A stretch of DNA of 64,000 nt, taken from the NCBI GenBank assembly GCA_964520615.1, contig CAZFNL010000137.1, positions 124,001 through 188,000 on the forward strand. Direction: 5' to 3'. The stretch comes from JAMCUI01 sp964520615 (lineage in GTDB: Bacteria; Patescibacteriota; Microgenomatia; 2-02-FULL-39-11). Within the stretch, counting starts at the first letter, position 1. Each line of letters begins with the position of its first letter. The position numbers were made by a program, and so were the translations under genes. Shown here one piece after another: positions 43,880 to 52,441 of the stretch. The notes beneath the pieces are model-generated. The model saw nothing but the letters and a program-made list of their open reading frames with translations, ran no database searches and was not told the origin of the DNA.

Positions 43880-44485
43880 CTAACTTTTTTCAAATATGTC
43901 GGCATACCTGTAACGTACGTCTACCGCGCCCTGCCTTATAATTTTCCATTTTTCGCCTGAACAGTCAACAACAGTAGAAACATTACCCCCACTGCATTTG
44001 CCATTTATCACATAATCAACCTTTCTAATCAATAAACTATCAATATCCTCAAAACGATAGGGAGTAGGCTGTCCGTGAAAATTGGCGGAAGGACCCAAAA
44101 CCGGTACTCCCGCTCCGGAAATTAATTTCAGAGCTATTTTATGATCCGGTATTCTCAGACCTATATTTTCCCCGTTGCCCCGCACTGACGGGGGAATGCG
44201 GTCAGTTTTCCCGGGCAAGACTATAGTGAGCGCACCCGGCCAATAATCATTTATCATATGTCGCACAATATCCGAGATGGGGTAGAGCAGGTAGTCTTGA
44301 GCCATCCTAACGCTATTAACAAGAACCGGTGTTGCTTGTGTCAGCGGACGCTCCCGCAGCTTAAACAGTCTTGAAACAGAGTCAGGAAGATCTATCCTGC
44401 AACCTATACCATACGCCGTATCTGTTGGATATATTACTATCCCGCCCTGCTTGAGTATTTTTATTGCTTTTTTTATTTCTTCCAT
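43880..44485 (-). CDS. tsaC: L-threonylcarbamoyladenylate synthase
   Basis: 201 residues, the YrdC/Sua5 core without the Sua5 C-terminal domain. 'GGIVIYPTDTAYGIGCRID', 'LFKLRERP', 'WPGALTIVLPG', 'GLRIPDHKIAL' and 'GPSANFHGQPTP' are family motifs lining the Thr/ATP/bicarbonate site. The usual Lys-Arg pair near 'FKLRERP' is present in part. It forms threonylcarbamoyl-AMP for t6A on ANN-decoding tRNAs. It overlaps tsaE by 13 bp and abuts tsaB. Confidence 0.93.
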   Translation of the reverse strand: MEEIKKAIKILKQGGIVIYPTDTAYGIGCRIDLPDSVSRLFKLRERPLTQATPVLVNSVRMAQDYLLYPISDIVRHMINDYWPGALTIVLPGKTDRIPPSVRGNGENIGLRIPDHKIALKLISGAGVPVLGPSANFHGQPTPYRFEDIDSLLIRKVDYVINGKCSGGNVSTVVDCSGEKWKIIRQGAVDVRYRYADIFEKS

Positions 44486-44904
44486 CCGCTTATTTCAAAA
44501 AATCTTTTATTATCCTTCGTCTCTATATGAATATCTATCCTTTTCTGGGGCAAAAACCCTCCCAGCCTGCCGGCCCATTCGATGATATAGACTTTATCTT
44601 TATTTTTCAACATATCCGGCAAACCCAATCCTTTTATCTCAGATTCATTGTTTATCCTATATAAGTCTATATGCAATATCTCTTTTATTTGACTTTTTTG
44701 TGGATAATAATGTCGCACAATGATGAAGGTAGGGGAGAGGACGCGTTTTCCGGGAAGAAAATAATTGATCACGCTTGAGGCAAAAACAGTTTTACCCGCG
44801 CCCAAATCGCCATAAAGACAGACCACTTCTCCACCGGAAAGCGTGGCGGCAAATTCTGCCGCCAGTTTTCTTGTCTTCTCTTCCCTATTTGTCTGAATGT
44901 TCAT
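44473..44904 (-). CDS. tsaE: tRNA t6A ATPase TsaE
   Basis: 143 residues. Walker A 'GDLGAGKT' at 32-39, 'SPTFIIVRHY' and 'LHIDLYRI' (switch/Walker B region), and 'IIEWAGRLGGFLP' near the C-terminus are TsaE signatures. It is the ATPase that resets the TsaB-TsaD complex. It is the first gene of the tsaE-C-B operon. No promoter stands out in the 178-bp gap to the divergent GNAT gene apart from AT-rich runs. Confidence 0.94.
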   Translation of the reverse strand: MNIQTNREEKTRKLAAEFAATLSGGEVVCLYGDLGAGKTVFASSVINYFLPGKRVLSPTFIIVRHYYPQKSQIKEILHIDLYRINNESEIKGLGLPDMLKNKDKVYIIEWAGRLGGFLPQKRIDIHIETKDNKRFFEISGWKK

Positions 44905-45069
44905 AAATTCAATTTGTATGCAAAAAAAGCATTTTTTACGAAAAGGGTGATATTTTATGATACCAGAAGATGTGAAGTAAACGCATCAATAAGATTTCCC
45001 ATCCTCACGAGCTTAGAAATTTGCACTACGAGTATCTTTTCCTGTCAGAATCAACAAGTATGATCAGTG

Positions 45070-45075
45070 TATAAT
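45070..45075 (+). promoter_or_regulatory. -10 box, leaderless start for the GNAT gene
   Basis: TATAAT 7 nt before ATG 45083 with no Shine-Dalgarno, so transcription would begin at the start codon. The -35 is unclear. Confidence 0.45.
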
Positions 45076-45082
45076 ATAATTC

Positions 45083-45562
45083 ATGCGTATACGCCACGCA
45101 ACTATTGCTGACACTCCCAATATCGTCAAACTTGGCCGACAACTCTTGGAATTGCACACCGGTTTTGACTTTGAATATTACCAACTGGAACCTGACTTTG
45201 ACACCCAGTTTGCGCGATGGGTACACCAGCAACTTGGTACCCCTTACCAATTTATATTTGTATCGGAGGAAGAAAATGGCGGACAACCGATCATTTCCGG
45301 TTTCATCTCAGGTTTTATGAAGGCTTTGTATCCCTGGTTTAAAACCAAAAGTGTTGGCCACATCTCATACCTTATCATCAACCCAGCATATAGGAAAAAA
45401 GGCGTAGGCAAATCCCTGGAAAAGATGGCAAACGCATGGTTTAAGGAAAAAAATGTCCGGTATGTTGAGCTTTATGTCGAGGAAAAAAATCCAGTCGGCC
45501 AGAGGGCCTGGAAGTCTTATGGCTATATGCCTTTTAAGAAATTCCTGAGGAAAATGATTTGA
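45083..45562 (+). CDS. GNAT-family N-acetyltransferase
   Basis: 159 residues. The N-terminus 'RIRHATIADTPNIVKLGRQL' is the usual GNAT opening; 'HISYLIINPAYRKKGVGKSL' gives the acetyl-CoA pyrophosphate loop (R/Q-X-X-G-X-G type), and 'LYVEEKNPVGQRAWKSYGYMP' the C-terminal motif B region. The substrate (antibiotic, peptide, amine or protein) cannot be told. It is transcribed away from tsaE and its stop abuts the stop of the convergent gene with no spacer. Confidence 0.9.
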   Translation: MRIRHATIADTPNIVKLGRQLLELHTGFDFEYYQLEPDFDTQFARWVHQQLGTPYQFIFVSEEENGGQPIISGFISGFMKALYPWFKTKSVGHISYLIINPAYRKKGVGKSLEKMANAWFKEKNVRYVELYVEEKNPVGQRAWKSYGYMPFKKFLRKMI

Positions 45563-46438
45563 CTATTCCACTTGCGGTTTTTTAATTTTTTTCAGACTTA
45601 CAAACGCCGCGCTTCCCATAAAAAGTCCGCCTAAGGCCAGAAATATTGCGGGGAAATTTATATCAGCCTTTAGATCACCTATTTTCTCCATCTTTCCACT
45701 TACTGAAACCTCTTTCCCACTTTTGGTAGAAACAAAACCTGAAGATAATGTCGACACGACACTGGTGGAATCACCCGTTTCAGCAGCGGCCTCATTTTCT
45801 AAGGATAAGACTTCCCCATCATCATTGAACATTTCCGCAGTGGGAAAAATAGATTTTTCTGTGGCCTTTGGCAAAGGAGTGTCTGTTGGCCGAGGGATAG
45901 ACTTTGTAACTGAAGGTTTGTCGTTGATTGGGGTAATACTTGGCGGCACGGCTGTAGGAGGAATTTTAACATTTACAGAGAGCATATTCTGATTGTCAAA
46001 ACTGGAGGAACCAGATTGGGTATACCGCTGGATCTTAAAATTGTAGACACCATTCCTTTGACAGCGGGAGTCATCCGAGTCAAGTTTGGCTTTCAGATTG
46101 ACTGAGGCTGATGAAGACGACATGGTGACAGCCATTAGTTTTGTCCAACCCTCCCCTGATGTATATGGACCATTATACCAGTCTGAACCATTCCAAGTGT
46201 AACCGCAGTACCGGCTAGTATCCGGCTCGAAAAATACGCCTCTTAAGTAGTACTTGGTACCATCTGCAGAATTAATATCTATTCTGACACCTACTTCATA
46301 TTCATCTTCATACCCTTCAATTTCCGAATCGCCGTAGTTATCTATAATGATGTTAGCAGAAATTACTTGGGATCCCGTCAAAAAAAGACAGGCAGAAAAA
46401 ACAAACAGTAAAGAAATTATTGCCCTGAAAATAAACAT
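45563..46438 (-). CDS. secreted protein with C-terminal membrane anchor, unknown
   Basis: 291 residues from ATG 46438, chosen because GGTGG lies 5 nt upstream; the frame's TTG 46456 overlaps the previous stop. Signal peptide (about 1-28), a beta-rich domain (30-150) with an acidic start ('GDSEIEGYEDEYEVG') and two Cys ('SRYCGYTW', 'DSRCQRNG') probably in a disulphide. A Pro/Thr-rich linker follows, then a C-terminal helix and Lys-rich tail that anchor it. No LPXTG is present. I do not recognise the domain. It sits 14 bp downstream of the M23 gene and may act with it at the wall. Confidence 0.75.
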   Translation of the reverse strand: MFIFRAIISLLFVFSACLFLTGSQVISANIIIDNYGDSEIEGYEDEYEVGVRIDINSADGTKYYLRGVFFEPDTSRYCGYTWNGSDWYNGPYTSGEGWTKLMAVTMSSSSASVNLKAKLDSDDSRCQRNGVYNFKIQRYTQSGSSSFDNQNMLSVNVKIPPTAVPPSITPINDKPSVTKSIPRPTDTPLPKATEKSIFPTAEMFNDDGEVLSLENEAAAETGDSTSVVSTLSSGFVSTKSGKEVSVSGKMEKIGDLKADINFPAIFLALGGLFMGSAAFVSLKKIKKPQVE

Positions 46439-46452
46439 GCTGCCACCATCTA

Positions 46453-47670
46453 TCAATTGGCTAGATGCCAGTATAATGTCATTTTTCCATTGGGATGGAA
46501 TATAAATACTCCATTTCCGGCAGTCTGGCCACCGTGATAATAATATGCGTCGCCCGAATCCACTGCCCTTATGAGCGTATCTGAATCATCATACATATCC
46601 ACTCCGCTATGGATACCCGATTGGTATCTCCATGAATAGGGTGTATGTCCGAAACATTGGGATATGATTGGGTCACTAAGAGGCCAATCCCATGACCCGC
46701 TGCCTATAGGCTTTACAATTCTGCCAGTTGCCGACACATCATCACATGAATTTGGCTCAAATATAAGCGGTCTGGTAACAAGATCGTTCAAGGGGTTTTC
46801 GTACCCGCTCTCAAAATTGAATTTATTCAAATCTGCCTCGTTCAGATTATATACGGCAAAGTGAAGATGCGGACCCGTAGAAAAACCGGTATTACCCATT
46901 ATACCTATCACATCTCCTTTGGAAACATATCTGGGTACACCAGCTTGGGACAATATAGAGGCAGCCTGCTGGATGCTCTCAGCCTCCTTTTGTGCAGCTT
47001 CAAGTTCGCTTCTATAGATATTTTCGTTGTTTTGGGTTGTCTCCAGAAAAAGTTCCTTTTCTTTTTTCTGTACTGCTAATGTCGCCTGTTCTGCCTGCAA
47101 TGTGGTTTGAGCCCGGTTCAATTCCACTTTTTTTTCTTCCCGCAGCTGCTTTTGGTCCTGATAGTTTATCTTGCTGTTTTGCAACTGAAAAAGAAGCCTC
47201 CTGTCATGGGCTTGAACTATCTGGACATATTTATACCTATTGAAGAAATCTGAAAATTGGTTACTTTCCAAAAGCAGATTGAAGAAAGAAAAGCCACCGT
47301 ATTTATATGTTGCCACCACCCGATCAATAAACATGGATGATATAGTAGTCAACGAATTCTCTAATTGGCTAATTTTACTGTCTAAGTCAGCTATCTGCTG
47401 TTCCAACTGATTGATATTGTCTTGTGTTGCGGCAATTTTGGCATTGGTTAATTCAATTCTCGTTGTCAGGTAAACTATTTGCGATGCCATACTCTCCCTT
47501 TGACTCGCACAGGCATTAACCACATCCGTATAACAGGATACTCTTTCATTTGGATCAGTCCTTATTGAACAAGGATCTGTTTGCGGACATGATGAAGCTT
47601 TTAAGCTTTTAACATTCAGGAAAAGAAAAAGGGGAATGCAAAGAAGTATTGGTAACCAGAATTTCCTCAT
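46453..47670 (-). CDS. coiled-coil M23 (LytM) protein with permuted catalytic domain, FtsEX partner
   Basis: 405 residues. Signal peptide (1-25), four Cys in 28-54, long coiled coil (about 55-240) as in EnvC/PcsB, then an M23 domain. The order of its motifs is reversed: 'SKGDVIGIMGNTG' and His-Leu-His (268-270) come first, while His354-X3-Asp358 ('IHSGVDM') and the 'YWHLAN' His402 come last, right at the stop. In ordinary M23 enzymes the HXXXD half precedes the HXH half. All zinc ligands are present, so a circularly permuted, working endopeptidase is likely. It lies 47 bp downstream of ftsX, the usual place of the FtsEX-regulated hydrolase. Confidence 0.88.
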   Translation of the reverse strand: MRKFWLPILLCIPLFLFLNVKSLKASSCPQTDPCSIRTDPNERVSCYTDVVNACASQRESMASQIVYLTTRIELTNAKIAATQDNINQLEQQIADLDSKISQLENSLTTISSMFIDRVVATYKYGGFSFFNLLLESNQFSDFFNRYKYVQIVQAHDRRLLFQLQNSKINYQDQKQLREEKKVELNRAQTTLQAEQATLAVQKKEKELFLETTQNNENIYRSELEAAQKEAESIQQAASILSQAGVPRYVSKGDVIGIMGNTGFSTGPHLHFAVYNLNEADLNKFNFESGYENPLNDLVTRPLIFEPNSCDDVSATGRIVKPIGSGSWDWPLSDPIISQCFGHTPYSWRYQSGIHSGVDMYDDSDTLIRAVDSGDAYYYHGGQTAGNGVFIFHPNGKMTLYWHLAN

Positions 47671-47717
47671 ACATAAGGAGGTGTATCACATTATTACTGC
47701 GCGATATCCAATCTTGA

Positions 47718-48671
47718 TTAATATCTCAAATATCTGGACACTGCTACCAAACTGCTAAAAAGTCCGATAATAAGACCTGACAAAAGCAGTACCACCCAAA
47801 GAAGAAGAAAGATTGCCCCAGAAAACGGCCATATTTGCAGGGTAAATCCTGACATTTCCAAAAGCGGCAGGGCTGGGATGCCTTTCAAAAATGAGGTAAT
47901 AAAAGGAGATAAATAAAGCATTATGACAGAAACTATCACCCATGCGCCCGTGGCACCCATAAGTCCGTAAGTTACGCCTTCATAAATGAAAGGTTTTCTG
48001 ATGTACCAGGGAGTTGCCCCAACAAGTTTCAGTATCTCTATTTCTTCTTTTTTCAGCGCTATCTTCATGCCTATGCTGGTAAAGAGTATAAAAAATGTGG
48101 ATATAAAAAGGAAAAATATAAAGACTATACCAATCTTTCTAACCGTTGAAGTCCAAGATACTAATGTATCAACAACATCTTTCTGGAAAACTACCTCATC
48201 TATACCGGGTTCTTTTTTTACTATATCTGCAAGGCCTGACAGATACTCTGGAGAGGTAGCTGATATTTCAAGGGATGCCGGAAGTATATCCGCTGTCACC
48301 ATCTCCAATAGAAGCGGGTCATTCTTGTTCTGTTCACGATATATGGCAAGCGCCTGATCTTTTGATATATATTTGTAAGTAGCAACCCTACCGGTTGCTT
48401 TTAATTTATCAATTAAAGCATCTATCGAAGCTTTATCTTTCTCATCTTTGAAAAATACGGTCAGTTGCGGCTTTGACTCAAAATAAGTCAATATACCCGA
48501 AAGTCCTCCAGCAATAAATAGAAATACTCCCATCACAAAAAGCGTGACAAAAATCATAAATATCGCGGCAATAGACTGGTATGGCGTGCGACGCAATCTT
48601 TGAAAGAAAGAAATAGATGATATTGAACGGCTTTTGGGCATATTAAGAATATTTTCCCTTATGTTCATCAC
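47718..48671 (-). CDS. ftsX: cell-division ABC transporter permease FtsX
   Basis: 317 residues. Helix 1 at about 36-60, a large extracytoplasmic domain with 'QLTVFFKD', 'KYISKDQAL', 'LPASLEI' and 'EPGIDEVVF', then three helices at the C-terminus with 'EEIEILKLVGATPWYIRKPFIYEG', the standard FtsX box. FtsX passes a signal from FtsE to a coiled-coil wall hydrolase. The start is uncertain: GTG 48671 or ATG 48668 overlap ftsE; ATG 48641, one base after the ftsE stop, is possible and removes ten residues. Confidence 0.94.
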   Translation of the reverse strand: MMNIRENILNMPKSRSISSISFFQRLRRTPYQSIAAIFMIFVTLFVMGVFLFIAGGLSGILTYFESKPQLTVFFKDEKDKASIDALIDKLKATGRVATYKYISKDQALAIYREQNKNDPLLLEMVTADILPASLEISATSPEYLSGLADIVKKEPGIDEVVFQKDVVDTLVSWTSTVRKIGIVFIFFLFISTFFILFTSIGMKIALKKEEIEILKLVGATPWYIRKPFIYEGVTYGLMGATGAWVIVSVIMLYLSPFITSFLKGIPALPLLEMSGFTLQIWPFSGAIFLLLWVVLLLSGLIIGLFSSLVAVSRYLRY

Positions 48672-49320
48672 GAATTATTTTTCCAGACGATAATACAACA
48701 ACTCTTTTTTTTAGACTGTTTACTATATCCACGTTATGGGTAGCCATCACTACAGTCGTTCCGCTTTTGTTTATATCGCTTATGATTTTAAGAATTTCCC
48801 ACGATGTTTTTGGGTCCAGATTACCTGTAGGCTCGTCAGCCAGAAGTATTTTTGCCTCCCCAGCTATTGCACGACCGATTGCAACCCTCTGCTGTTCTCC
48901 ATACGATAATTGCCCTATAAAATGGTTTTCCTTACTATCAAGATGAACAATTTTAAGTACCTCGTCAATTCTCCTGTCTATATCGCTTCGGGATTTACCC
49001 AATATCTCCAAAGATACGGCTATATTTTCTGCTACAGTCCGATCCGATAAAAGCTTAAAATCCTGAAAGACAAATCCAACTTTTCGGCGCAGGTATGGCA
49101 ATTTCCTCACTGGCAACTTATTTATCTCCCAATCATCCAAGAGAATAGTCCCATGGTTTGGTAATATATCCCGTATCAATAGACGCAATATGGTAGTCTT
49201 ACCTGCTCCGGATGGACCTACCAGAAAAACATACTCACCATTTTCAACTTTCAAATTGATATCATCCAAAGCGGTAGTACTCCTGGAGTATTTTTTGCTG
49301 ACAGAGTCAAAAAGAATCAT
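48643..49320 (-). CDS. ftsE: cell-division ATP-binding protein FtsE
   Basis: 225 residues. Walker A 'GPSGAGKTT' (about 35-43), Q-loop 'FVFQDFKLL', ABC signature 'LSYGEQQRV', Walker B 'ILLADEPTG' and H-loop 'MATHNVD', all intact. It powers FtsX and through it the wall hydrolase during division. It overlaps ftsX and precedes it, the normal order. The 125-bp gap upstream is AT-rich, with possible -10 boxes but no clear promoter. Confidence 0.95.
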   Translation of the reverse strand: MILFDSVSKKYSRSTTALDDINLKVENGEYVFLVGPSGAGKTTILRLLIRDILPNHGTILLDDWEINKLPVRKLPYLRRKVGFVFQDFKLLSDRTVAENIAVSLEILGKSRSDIDRRIDEVLKIVHLDSKENHFIGQLSYGEQQRVAIGRAIAGEAKILLADEPTGNLDPKTSWEILKIISDINKSGTTVVMATHNVDIVNSLKKRVVVLSSGKIIRDEHKGKYS

Positions 49321-49445
49321 AAAAGAGGAAAATATATATAGTCAAAAAACGAGTTTTCTACAATCAAAACTTTCTGTTTAATCTTCTACTTCCACTTTTC
49401 CTATAGCCGTTAATCAGCCGGCTTTTGCAAGTTTAACTCACTATT

Positions 49446-49928
49446 TTAATTTTCTACCTCTAACTTACCAACATCCATAAACCATCCAGCTTGTTGTGCT
49501 GCAAAAGTCTCACCCCACACCTTCACTTTCTTCCCTACAAACTGATTTAGATCAAGTACAGAAGAAGTCAGGTAGACGTTTTGACTGGGACCGCCCGGCC
49601 TGACCAGATGATGTGTCCCTTCTCCATCTACACCACCGGCTTCAAGCGTACCCTCTGCAGAATCCTTGAAGTTTTTGGCATTACTTGATCCCACTACCAC
49701 TTTACCCCCGCTGACAGATCCTCCTGAAGAACCTCCAATTATAGCATTTCTTGATACTGCTCTTGATAATAGATAGCCTGTCAATCCACCCGCAAACACA
49801 ATAGTCAAAAGTACTACAAGAGACTTTCTGGTAAGAGTTTTGCTTGCAGAACTGGATAATTCATGTACCAAAGGCTTACTGGGAATATCATTCACACTTA
49901 TCCTTTTGGAACCGAATAATCTTTTCAT
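49446..49928 (-). CDS. membrane-anchored hypothetical protein with OB-like C-terminus
   Basis: 160 residues. Basic N-terminus (1-36), one helix (about 37-57), then a Gly/Ser-rich segment and a C-terminal extracytoplasmic domain with 'LDLNQFVGKKVKVWGETF' and 'GWFMDVGKLEVEN'. The last part reads like a small OB-type beta barrel of the kind found in NigD/BOF-like secreted proteins. Topology predicts the domain outside the membrane. It lies 10 bp downstream of prfB. Function unknown. Confidence 0.72.
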   Translation of the reverse strand: MKRLFGSKRISVNDIPSKPLVHELSSSASKTLTRKSLVVLLTIVFAGGLTGYLLSRAVSRNAIIGGSSGGSVSGGKVVVGSSNAKNFKDSAEGTLEAGGVDGEGTHHLVRPGGPSQNVYLTSSVLDLNQFVGKKVKVWGETFAAQQAGWFMDVGKLEVEN

Positions 49929-49938
49929 ATAATCTATA

Positions 49939-50955
49939 CTATACGACAGTGGCGTATTTTTTCAAGTAGTTTATTATAAAATCCTCAATTTGTCCGTCAA
50001 GCACTCTTTTACTATCAGAAGTCTCATACCCTGTTCGCAAATCTTTCACCAGATGGTAAGGATGAAGCACGTATGAGCGGATTTGGTTACCCCACGAAGC
50101 CATCTTGAATTTCCCCCTAAGTTCCGATAGATGTTTTACTTTTTGCTCTTCCATTATTTGCCATAGTTTTCCCCGTAGTATACGAAGGGCAGTTTCCCGA
50201 TTTTGTCCCTGATAGCGCTGCTCCTGACATTCAACAATAATGCCGGTAGGTTTATGTTTCAATCTCACAGCGGTTGAAACTTTATTTACATTTTGCCCTC
50301 CTTTACCACCGCTTCGGAAAAACTCCCATTCCAATTCATCGTCTTTTATTTCCACCTCTCCCGTATTTTCGAGTATGGGAATAACCTCAACGAGTGCAAA
50401 TGAAGTCTGCCGCAATTTGTCTGCGTTAAAAGGAGATTGTCTAACAAGCCTATGCACTCCCGCCTCCCCTTTCAGAAATCCGTATGCCAAATATTCACCG
50501 ACCGAAAAAGTCACGCTTTTTATACCTGCTTCATCTCCCGCTACGGAATCAATAATCTCGTAACTCCAACCTTTGGATTCGATAAAGCGCATATACATTC
50601 TCATAAGCATCTCAGTCCAATCCATTGCTTCTGTCCCACCCTGCCCGGCATGTATGGACACTATTGCTCCCTCTCCATCATGAAGCCCTGAGAAATAAAG
50701 TTCCATCTCTAGAGATGACAATTTTTCATTGGCTTCATCTAGCTTGCCCCCACTTAGTAACCCGCGAACTTCGTCTATTTCTTTTACTTGCTTAGTAAGA
50801 TGGGTCAGCCTCTTCATCTTCTTGGTAGAGTTTTCCCTATCCTGCCAAAAAGCAGGGTTTCCTGATGCCGTTTCAATCTCTATAATCTGCTTTTTTTTCT
50901 CTTCAAGATTCATTTTTAGGATGATATCCTGAAGTCTTTTCTCCAAGTCTTCCAT
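49939..50955 (-). CDS. prfB: peptide chain release factor 2
   Basis: 338 residues. Anticodon-like tripeptide SPF at 174-176, catalytic 'GGKGGQNVNKV' with GGQ at 219-221, and C-terminal 'QIRSYVLHPYHLVKDLRTG'. It ends translation at UAA and UGA, so UGA is a stop here, unlike Gracilibacteria and Absconditabacteria, which read it as glycine. The frame is continuous from an N-terminus slightly shorter than E. coli RF2, with no in-frame UGA or slippery CTT-TGA site, so the autoregulatory +1 frameshift is absent. Confidence 0.95.
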   Translation of the reverse strand: MEDLEKRLQDIILKMNLEEKKKQIIEIETASGNPAFWQDRENSTKKMKRLTHLTKQVKEIDEVRGLLSGGKLDEANEKLSSLEMELYFSGLHDGEGAIVSIHAGQGGTEAMDWTEMLMRMYMRFIESKGWSYEIIDSVAGDEAGIKSVTFSVGEYLAYGFLKGEAGVHRLVRQSPFNADKLRQTSFALVEVIPILENTGEVEIKDDELEWEFFRSGGKGGQNVNKVSTAVRLKHKPTGIIVECQEQRYQGQNRETALRILRGKLWQIMEEQKVKHLSELRGKFKMASWGNQIRSYVLHPYHLVKDLRTGYETSDSKRVLDGQIEDFIINYLKKYATVV

Positions 50956-51164
50956 AGCTCACAATTTTCTCATAAAAAATTCAAATAGTAAACTCATATC
51001 TTGAAATCTGGCTGAAAAAGAGTTAAATATACACGTTTTGTATAAAAATAACTGATACAATTACACCTTCCTATTGCATTAGGCAAAAAGCTGAGAGTAG
51101 ACTGAAAATATATTAACAATCAGTAATTATTAGATAGAATAACAAGATTCAAATAATTATTGAT

Positions 51165-52439
51165 ATGAGAAAATTTCTTAATTCAATCAAAAATAAACTT
51201 ACCAAACTGGGGCCTGGCTTTATCACTGGTGCTGCCGATGACGACCCTTCTGGAATTGCCACCTACTCTATCGCCGGAGCGCAATTTGGATACCGTCTGA
51301 ATTTCCTCTCCCTTTTCCTCACTCCAATGATGATAGCAGTCCAGGAAATGTGCGGAAGGATCGGTATGGTCTCTGGTATGGGACTGGCAGGAACTATAAG
51401 AAAATACTATTCCAAGAAACTTCTTTTTTTTTCAATCATACTTCTTTTTATAGCCAATACTGTAAATATCGGAGCAGACCTTGGTATTATGGCTGCTTCC
51501 CTTGAAATGCTTCTGGGAGTTCCTTTTGTATTCTGGCTTTTTACGGTAACAATTTTCACCATACTAATGGAAGTTTTTGTCCCCTATGATAAATACTCAC
51601 GATATCTTAAATGGATGGGACTGACTCTTCTTGTATACGGTATTACGGCAATTCTGGTAAAACAAAATTGGCTGGATGTAATTAAATTTACACTTATACC
51701 TCACATCGAATTAAACATGACTTATCTTATGACTATGGTCGGATTCTTGGGCACCACTATATCCCCTTACCTCTTTTTCTGGCAGGCGGCAGAAGAGGTG
51801 GAAGAAGAAATAAAAGAAGGCAAGATACAGGAATTTGAAGAAACCCCGGCTGTAATTGAAACTGAGGTAAACCGGATGAAAAAAGATACCATCGCAGGCA
51901 TGATCTTTTCAAATCTCATTACAGTTTCAATTATACTCACTACAACCGCCACTCTTTATAACCACGGCCTACATGATATCCAAACTCCCCAACAGGCAGC
52001 TTTTGCGCTCAAACCTCTTGCCGGAAACTTTGCCTATATACTCTTTGCTTTTGGAATCATCGGCATCGGGCTGCAAACTGTCCCTATATTAGCCGGAAGC
52101 GTAGCCTATGCATTTTCTGAGGCTTTTGGTTTCAAGGAAGGTCTGGCCAAAAAACTAGCAGAAGCCAAAGTATTTTACGGTACCATCGGTCTTGCAACCA
52201 TCATCGGGGCGCTTATGAATATTATTGGTATAAACGCAATTAAAGCACTTTATTACACTGCAATATTAAATGGCATTATTGCCGTACCACTTATTGCCAT
52301 AATCATTAGATTAGCTGATGACGAAAGGATTGTAGGCAGATATAAAAGCGGAAAATGGTCCAGAATTATTGCCTGGATTACTTTTGCCTTTATGGCTATT
52401 GCTTCAGCCCTCATGATCTATTTCCTTATCAGGGCTTAA
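51165..52439 (+). CDS. NRAMP-family metal transporter, variant metal site
   Basis: 424 residues, 11 helices. 'FITGAADDDPSGIATYS' near 20-35 is helix 1, with DPSG (27-30) in place of the canonical DPGN. Helix 6 'GTTISPYLFFWQ' (196-207) has Ser-Pro-Tyr where Mn/Fe transporters have Met-Pro-His. Both changes affect metal-binding positions, and the Met that favours soft transition metals is lost, so Mg or another hard ion is possible. A long charged loop 'EEVEEEIKEGK' follows helix 6. The gene stands alone on the plus strand; its 209-bp upstream gap holds TTGTAT/ATACAA (51038-51043, 51055-51060), a possible operator. Confidence 0.88.
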   Translation: MRKFLNSIKNKLTKLGPGFITGAADDDPSGIATYSIAGAQFGYRLNFLSLFLTPMMIAVQEMCGRIGMVSGMGLAGTIRKYYSKKLLFFSIILLFIANTVNIGADLGIMAASLEMLLGVPFVFWLFTVTIFTILMEVFVPYDKYSRYLKWMGLTLLVYGITAILVKQNWLDVIKFTLIPHIELNMTYLMTMVGFLGTTISPYLFFWQAAEEVEEEIKEGKIQEFEETPAVIETEVNRMKKDTIAGMIFSNLITVSIILTTTATLYNHGLHDIQTPQQAAFALKPLAGNFAYILFAFGIIGIGLQTVPILAGSVAYAFSEAFGFKEGLAKKLAEAKVFYGTIGLATIIGALMNIIGINAIKALYYTAILNGIIAVPLIAIIIRLADDERIVGRYKSGKWSRIIAWITFAFMAIASALMIYFLIRA

Positions 52440-52441
52440 TC

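Noticed and set aside
47660..47690. CACCTCCTTA upstream of the M23 gene, identical to the 16S rRNA 3' end core
   Set aside because: It is only about ten bases and no rRNA flanks it; on the other strand it is a chance Shine-Dalgarno-like word with no gene.
50850..50955. Programmed +1 frameshift in prfB
   Set aside because: The frame is continuous through the region where RF2 genes carry the in-frame UGA; no slippery CTTTGA was seen.
51000..51164. Mn or TPP riboswitch upstream of the NRAMP-like gene
   Set aside because: A CTGAGA stretch is present but no other conserved TPP or yybP-ykoY element is.
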